This document shows positions 57,460 to 64,000 of a stretch of DNA of 64,000 nucleotides, one piece after another. The translations under genes and the position numbers were made by a program. How positions within the stretch are numbered: position 1 is the stretch's first letter; each line of letters starts with the position of its first letter. The notes under the pieces were generated by a model that ran no database searches, was not told where the DNA came from, and was given only the letters and a program-made list of their open reading frames with translations. Where the stretch lies: positions 53,198,550 through 53,262,549 of the forward strand of contig CM038466.1 of assembly GCA_021464415.1 (NCBI GenBank), read 5' to 3'. Source of the stretch: Lonicera japonica (Eukaryota > Streptophyta > Magnoliopsida > Dipsacales > Caprifoliaceae).

Positions 57460-60155
57460 GATTAATCCCCCCATGGCATCTAAGTGTAATTTGATCCTAA
57501 GAAAAGCTCTTTTGATTCTAGGTTCATATCGAAGTTTAAATTTTATGGGCTATTTAAAACTTTAAATTTCATTTAAATCTTTCCACATACTCCATTTCAT
57601 TCCTCAGATCATATTTCTTCTTCTACTACATTTTTTGTTTTGCACTTCACTTTGTTTTTACTTTTTTATTTCGCTCTTCACTTAATTGTTTTGCACATGT
57701 GCCTCAGTCCGCTCTCTTAGCTATCTTCCATATATCATTGAATCTATTTTTTGATATTTCTTAGTACTAAGTGAATTTCATTATTAACTTTAGGTGTATT
57801 TATTGATTAATATTATGTCTATTTCTTAATATTAGGTTTATTTCTTAATTAATTGCCTAATATTAGTTCTATTGTTGATTAATCGCATAATATTAATTCT
57901 TTGTTAGATTTATTGAAGAATGCTGGTGATTGCTCAATATTAGGTTCATTTCTTGATTAATTGCATAATATTAAGTCTATTTCTTGGGTAATTGATTAAC
58001 TGCATAATATTATGTGATTTAGGTCTAAATTTTTTGTATTCTATTGAGAAGGAAAACGTCTTGCAAAACCTTCAAAATATGAAATCCCTTAGAGAAGAGA
58101 AAATTTAAACCCATCCTTTTATGCCTCATTTTGAACTTCTCCGTCTTATAGTATTTCAATTTGATACGGACTTTTTTTATCTCTTTGTTTCCTTTTTTGT
58201 GAAAGAAGAAAAAATAATTTTCCTTAATTTTTTAACTAATAGTTAGCAAAATAAAGAGTAACACAAAACTATTTTTTAGTTTTCTTTAAAATTAATTTAC
58301 ATGTTGGTATAAAAATGTTATAGCATGTCTAAATAATTAGATAATTTATAGTTGATATTTTATTTATTTCATAAACTGAAAAGAAATTTACCAACAATTA
58401 TTCAAAATTATTAGGTCTTAATATATTGACAAGGGCAATGCTAGTGAAGGAAAATGTGGGTGTGGGTGTGGGGGGTGGGGGTGTGGGGATTGACCTCCAT
58501 GGTATCTAAGTGTAATTTGATCCAAAGAAGAGCTATTTTGATTCTAGGTTCATATCCGAGTTTAAATTTTAGGGACTATTTAAAATTTTAAATTTCATTT
58601 AAATCCTCCCACATACTCCATTTCATTCCTCAAATCATTTTTCTTCTTCTACTACTTTTTTTATTTTGCTCTTCACTTTGTTTTTTCCTTTTTATTTTGT
58701 TCTTCACTTTGTTGATTTGCACATGTGCCTCAGTCGGCTCCCTTAGCTATCTTCCATATATCATTGAATCTATTTTTTGATATTTCTTAGTATTAGGTGT
58801 ATTTCATTATTAACATTAGGTGTATTTATTGATTAATATTATGTCTATTTCTCAATATTAGGTCTATTTCTTAATTAATTGCCTAATATTAGTTCTATTG
58901 TTGATTAATCGCATAATATTAAGTCATTGTTAGATTAATTGAAGACTGATAGTGATTGCTAAATATTAGGTTTATTTTTTGATTAGTTGCATAATATTAA
59001 GTCTACTTCTTGGATAATTGATTAACTGCATAATATTATGTGATTTAGGTCTAAATTTTTTGTATTCTATTGAGAAAGAAAACGTCTTGCAAAACCTTCA
59101 AAATATGAAATCCCTTAGAGAAAAGAAAATTTAAACCCATCCTTTTATGCCTCATTTTGAACTTCTCTATCTTAAAGTATTTTAATTTGATACGGACTTT
59201 TTTTATGTCTTTGTTTCCTTCTTTGTGAACGAAGAAAAAATAATTTACCATAATTTTTTAACTAATTGTTAGCAAAATAAAGAGTAACACAAAACTATTT
59301 TTTAGTTTTCTGTAAAATTAATTTACATGTAGGTATAAAAATGTGATAGCATGTCAAAATAATTAGATAATTTATAGTGGATATTTTATTTATTTCTTAA
59401 ACTGAAATTAAATTTACCAACAATTATTCAAAAATATTAGGACTTAATACATTGACAAGGGCGATGCTAGTGAAGGAAAATGTGGGTGTGGGTGTGTGTG
59501 TTGGGGGGTGGTGGGGGCGGGGGGTTTGAACCCTCATGGTATCTAAGTGTAATTTGATCCTAAGAAAATCTCATTTGATTATAGGTTCATATCGGAGTTT
59601 AAATTTTAGGGACTATTTAAAACTTTAAATTTCATTTCAATCCTCCCACATACTCCATTTCATTCATCAGATCATATTTCTTTTTCTACTACTTTTTTTA
59701 TTTTGCTCTTCACTTTGTTTTTATTTTTTTATTTCGTTCTTCACTTAGTTGATTTGCACATGTGCCTCAGTCGGCTCCCTTTGCTATCTTGCATATATCA
59801 TTGAATCTATTTTTTGATATTTCTTAGTATTAGGTGTATTTCATTATTAACATTAGGTGTATTTATTGATTAATATTATGTCTATTTCTTAATATTTGGT
59901 TTATTTCTTAATTAATTGCCTAATATTAGTTCTATTATTGATTAATCGCATAATATTAAGTCTTTGTTAGATTAATTGAAGAATGATAGTGATTGCTCAA
60001 TATTAGGTTGATTTCTTGATTAATTGCATAATATTAAGTCTATTTCTTGGATAATTGATTAATTGCATAATATTATGTGATTTAGGTCTAAATTTTTTGT
60101 ATTCTATTGAGAAAGAAAACGTCTTGCAAAACCATCAAAATATGAAATCCCTTAG
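54980..60155 (+). repeat. hAT-derived tandem array 2, five units
   Basis: Units begin at 54980, 56016, 57052, 58099 and 59125 (periods 1036, 1036, 1047, 1026). Each contains upstream flank, the element left end (CAAGGGCGATGCTAG), a GT/G-rich tract, then AT-rich sequence with internal repeats of the form ATATTAGGTTTATTTCTTAA. Unit junctions fall in GAAAATTTAAACCC, a phrase present in the flank. Only the last unit continues into the true right end of the element. Confidence 0.92.
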
Positions 60156-60276
60156 AATGTTAGTAATTTGTATTATTAATACTATTATGTTTGAGTTAAA
60201 ATTTTATGACTTTAAATTTATATTTTTATGTGATTTAAATTTTAACTCCTTGATTGAATTCCTGGCTTAGCCACTG
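59456..60276. mobile_element. hAT-like non-autonomous element, complete copy
   Basis: Left end CAAGGGCGATGCTAG and right end (reverse) CAGTGGCTAAGCCAG form an imperfect terminal inverted repeat. Flanks TATATTGA (as in the other array units; TACATTGA here) and TGTATTGA suggest an 8-bp target duplication. No transposase. It is the parent unit of the array. Confidence 0.6.
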
Positions 60277-60284
60277 TGTATTGA

Positions 60285-61060
60285 CAAATGTCAATAATAC
60301 TACACACCATAATAAGATTACCATACCATATGAAAGACATTTAAAAAATAGTCAACATAACCTAATTAAAGGCTTTTGTTCATATATTTTAATTATTACC
60401 ATTATTATGTCAAAAAATATATCAATACAAAAATGGATGTACAAAGTTGAAATTTTACTAATTGCATGTGCAACAGTTTTCTCCGACTTGTTAATGTATT
60501 GGTACATATTTTTTTTCTTAATATTATTATTATTATTGGGGAAAACATAAATTTCATTTACTTATGATATGATATTTTATTTTTTATTTCACTAAAGGGA
60601 TGGATAATATTAAAATATAATCATATAATAAAATATTAACCGATAATAACCGATTTATTTTACTAAATTAATCATCGATAAATATTTTATTTGTTAATAT
60701 TTCTCATATGAGAAGATTTTTGTAAAGATAATTTACATTTTTTGATATATACATAATTGGCTTAGTGTAAAATGCATTTTAATAGAGAGTTGGAAATATA
60801 TAAACAATCTAATTTTATAAATAAATATTTAATTTAATTGATAAAGTTAAACTAAGAATTTTGGTAGGTTTCAAAAACTATTATATTTATTGGCGAATTA
60901 AACAAAACCATCATTATCATTTATATTACAAACATGTTATAATAACCTTGAGTCGTTAAATCAAAATATAAACATCCATATTAAATCTTGGCTATCAGTT
61001 GAGAGCATAAAGAGTCCTTCAATATCATGACTAACCAGATTTATTAATAGATTATACATA
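60285..61060. other. AT-rich spacer
   Basis: No recognisable gene, RNA or repeat structure. The frame 60254-60550 is hydrophobic and AT-driven. Confidence 0.5.
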
Positions 61061-61069
61061 TACGTATAT

Positions 61070-61858
61070 ATAAATAGGCAGAGCTAATAAGGGAAAAGCG
61101 GGTCCCACTTGGTCTTGAATTTTTTTTATTATATATGAGGGTGTTTTTTGAAAATGAAAAATATTTATATTGGGACTTATATGCAAAAATATATACTTGA
61201 GGGTACCTAAGTATAAGAAAATTAAAACTTTCAATAAACCAAACCCACAAAGCTCTTCTCTCACACTCTTGAGTTCTCTCCCCTTGACATCTCTCTTTCT
61301 TTTACTTCTCCGCTAAGCTTCTCCGGCGCTCCTCCACCTCCACGTCGACGTTGCTCCAACTCCACTCCTCCATGTCGCTGCTGCTCCACCTTAACTCTCT
61401 TGCTATTTATTTCTCCACCACGGTCTCCTCCGCTCCTAGGTAATATTTCTAGATCTAATTTTCAAAATTATGGATTATATTATTTCTTGATTAGTTGCAT
61501 TATATTAGGTGTATTTATTTATTAATTGCATAATATTAAGTGTATTTCTTAAACTATTGATTATTTCATTAATTGTTGAATATTTTGTAATTTAGGTCTA
61601 AACCCCTAATTGTTAAATATTAGTTCTATTGTGATTTAGGACTATTTTGCGATTTAGGAATTATTGCAATACTTCTAAAATATGAAAAATGTATAATGTT
61701 ATTGTAATTTCTCGTAGTTGTTCACATTTCCTATTTTAGTTATTTGAACTATTATTATTAATACTATTATGTTTGCATTAAAATTTTAAGATTTTAAATA
61801 TTATTTAGTGTGCTTTGAATTCTGCCCTTACTTAGTTCAAATCCTACATCCGTCACTC
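61070..61858. mobile_element. Related hAT-like element, diverged
   Basis: The left side reads GGCAGAGCTAATAAGGG and the right side (reverse) GAGTGACGGATGTAGGATTTG. The interior shares with the array unit the ATATTAGGTGTATTTATTTA repeats, TAATTTAGGTCTAA and the ATACTATTATGTTTG segment near the right end. A CT- and CTCC-rich stretch (61255-61440) is specific to this copy and resembles a 5'UTR. The target duplication is not clear. Confidence 0.5.
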
Positions 61859-62481
61859 TTTGTGTGTGTATATTTATCTATGCATATGCTCTCTTTCCTT
61901 CTTTTAAGTCTGCTTACAAAATTAAATATAGATAATTGAAGTTAATTTTGCTCACGTGCCTCTATAAAGATGAAAGCAATGAAGAAAAGATTAAAGCAAT
62001 GAAGATGGGTAGAAAGAAATGGTAAACAATGTAATTCTTCGTCGAGGCCTTGCGAATGGTTATGGGGTATGAAAAGGGTTTAAATCCTTTGTTTAACCTT
62101 TTTAAAAAATAGGTGGCGTAAGTTGAATGAAAATAAAATAAAAAAGTATGTCCGAATAAAATACAAGTTTCCCATAATTCGAGTGAATTGAATGATTTTT
62201 GGGGGCAAGTAAGAAACCTTGAAGATTCCAAATCAATTTTAAAATTGTTTCAATGACAATTTTATAACGTTGAGCCGAGAAACTTAATTATTTGTTTACG
62301 TAACTAATACTAAAAATAAACACATTCTGAAATATATGGCAGGAAACTACTGACTACACATGGCCCCACCCTTGGCACCGTCCCGCAGATAAGTGGACTG
62401 CGGATGGGTTGTATTAATATTGACAGTGACTTGTAATATACCAGTTCACATGATGGCCCAATTTTTTCCTCCGGAATATCC
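61859..62481. other. AT-rich spacer
   Basis: No recognisable gene. The minus frame 61962-62231 has no domain I know. Confidence 0.45.
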
Positions 62482-62487
62482 TAATCA

Positions 62488-62811
62488 GCGGTGGCGGATT
62501 CAAGATTTGGACTAGGAGGTGCCAAAACACAACATAAAAAATATGATACTTTATAAATTTATTAAGAGGAATCATAGTCAGTTAAATTTATTAAATACTT
62601 ATAATATAAATAATAATGGGTATAACTATTGACACTCCATAAAAACAAAATTAACACTCAAAAATAATTTTTAGAAATAAAAAAATTTGTAACAAAATAA
62701 AAATGCATAATTTTATTTAAAAACTGCTAACAACTATATTTATATAAAAAAATACTAATACTAATGAGAGTTTAAAATATCTCAGCCCCCCTTCCCTCCA
62801 TCCGCCACTGC
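62488..62811. mobile_element. Small inverted-repeat element (324 bp)
   Basis: Ends GCGGTGGCGGAT and (reverse) GCAGTGGCGGAT, flanked by TAATCA on both sides (62482-62487, 62812-62817). GTGGCGGAT-type ends are frequent in plant non-autonomous DNA transposons. The 6-bp duplication does not fit a superfamily cleanly. Confidence 0.55.
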
Positions 62812-62817
62812 TAATCA

Positions 62818-64000
62818 AGGGCCTAAATTTTTGTATGCTGCTCCTCCCACTGTTAGGGAGGCTGTTGCTAAGGATATACGACAATGTAGTTGGGCTCTGT
62901 TGCCCCTTTTGGTACCCAAAAAAACAAAAATTGACAGTGACTATTGATTTTATAAAAATCACATTTTTCTTTTTTTCTGGCCGGCAATAATGAGAATCAC
63001 ATGTTTATATTTTGAAGTAAGTACATTTCTTCTTTTATACCTATATTTTAGAAAAGAATAAAATTAATCACAGCCTTGATCGTCGCCACACGCTAGATAG
63101 ACATGTGTAGTGATTATTATAAGCGAGAAAGAATAAAATTTAAATTTACAAATGGAGTAAATTTTCTTGTGAACAAACATTTTAAACGCACTTTCTGCTA
63201 AAATAAATTGTAACAAAAGTTCTAAATGCATGTGTTCCGTAGAAGTTTAGTGCTCCTACAGGGAAAAAAATTGAGAAGACCCCTCGGAATTAATTTTCGC
63301 TCTAATTGTTCAAATTTAAGGTTTGTTTAAGTGCTCCTTAATTTATAAATTAAGTTATTATAATTATTTGATTTATTATTTTCAATTGCATAATAATTAA
63401 TACTTGGTCCAAAAAAAAAACAGAAAGAAAGAAAGAAAAATTCTAAATTTTAGTTAACCTGAAGACACGTTATTGAATTACACAATTACAACATAAAATT
63501 TGTGACTTTCCACCTGAAAAATATTATCTATTGTTCTATTATATTAAGGGGAAAATATGCTTAGTTTGTTTGTTTTTTTTGTGTGCGCGCGCATAAAATT
63601 ATCAAATTAAGATATATTAAAAAAAATTAAAAAAAAAGTAAATAAACTTGAAACAAAAATATATTAAACATGGGACCGTTCCATTGGAACCACGTACTTT
63701 ACCCGCCGAACTAAATGTAACCATGGACCGGAAGACCCCAGTCTATATCATTCTCCGGGTGGGTTATATAGTATAGGGGTTTAGCTTCTCCTAGTCAGAT
63801 AAAAGTTCTATACTATGCTCTCAGCGCCGATGCTTAACACGGCTCCCATGATAGTAGCAGAAAACAAGTTGTGGAGGTCCCTGAAAACTAAGACCAAAAT
63901 TGAAATAGCCCATCAGAAATTCAGAATAGATAAATTCAATCGATCACAATTATTAATCGAGGTAGACCAAAACTAAATGTCAGATCAATACACGCCGGAG
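62818..64000. other. Right end of window, no gene recognised
   Basis: AT-rich with a GAAA microsatellite (63422-63440) and a short GC dinucleotide run (63583-63594). Bases 62826-62945 can be read on the plus strand as a clean about 38-codon stretch (PPTVREAVAKDIRQCSWALL) that might be a gene fragment, but I do not recognise it. Confidence 0.4.

Larger units (their letters stand above)
45930..60155 (+). repeat. Segmental duplication, copy 2
   Basis: Direct duplicate of 37902-44723 enlarged by solo LTR C, a 191-bp insertion, three more array units and retention of the BAHD locus. The left breakpoint is inside the chromovirus integrase core (TTTGGGTAGTTGTCGATAG). Confidence 0.92.

Noticed and set aside
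60254..60550. 98-codon hydrophobic frame
   Set aside because: Starts within the right end of the hAT-like element and runs into AT-rich spacer; no recognisable domain.

Overview
This is repeat-dominated nuclear DNA from a flowering plant, most likely a eudicot. It is AT-rich and full of nested LTR retrotransposons (Ty3/gypsy Tat and chromovirus lineages, Ty1/copia remnants), a Mutator-like element and hAT-like repeats. The only intact host gene I can support is a three-exon BAHD acyltransferase. I cannot name the species.

Left third (1-31 kb). On the minus strand a Tat-lineage gypsy element runs off the left edge (RNase H, RT, protease/G-patch, gag, PBS, LTR at 6070-7607). Next come three degenerate accessory genes: a Transposase_24-like gene (minus, 7608-9097), a plant-mobile-domain (PMD) gene (plus, 9379-14105) and a DUF7745-like gene (plus, 14626-17049). 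After them lies a second Tat pol (minus, 17281-19656) fused by deletion to an LTR (19657-20633). The palindrome TGTCGCGCGACA sits just upstream of the core promoter of the 6070 LTR, of the PMD gene, of the DUF7745-like gene and (degenerate) of a second PMD copy at 21.7 kb. This suggests one regulatory signature shared by a retroelement and its antisense accessory genes. Solo LTRs with perfect 5-bp target duplications interrupt the PMD gene (12255-13556), the DUF7745-like gene (14964-16112) and a copia fragment (26706-28648); another lies at 23315-24783.

Middle (31-40.3 kb). A 9.1-kb Mutator-like element (31191-40269) has about 95-bp terminal inverted repeats and a perfect 9-bp target duplication, ATTTATTTA. 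It carries a captured MAP-kinase exon fragment and is itself split by a degenerate chromovirus (32290-39837).

Right third (37.9-60 kb). A segment starting inside the chromovirus integrase is present twice in direct orientation (37902-44723 and 45930-60155). Copy 2 holds the BAHD gene (51905-53623); copy 1 lacks exactly that 2.8-kb block. Copy 2 also gained a solo LTR (48334-49666) and a small 191-bp insertion. Both copies end in an array of about 1.03-kb units built from the left part of an hAT-like element plus its flank, with long G-tracts (2 units in copy 1, 5 in copy 2). The last 4 kb contain another member of the hAT-like family and a small inverted-repeat element, otherwise AT-rich sequence without recognisable genes. 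No tRNA, rRNA or CRISPR array was seen.
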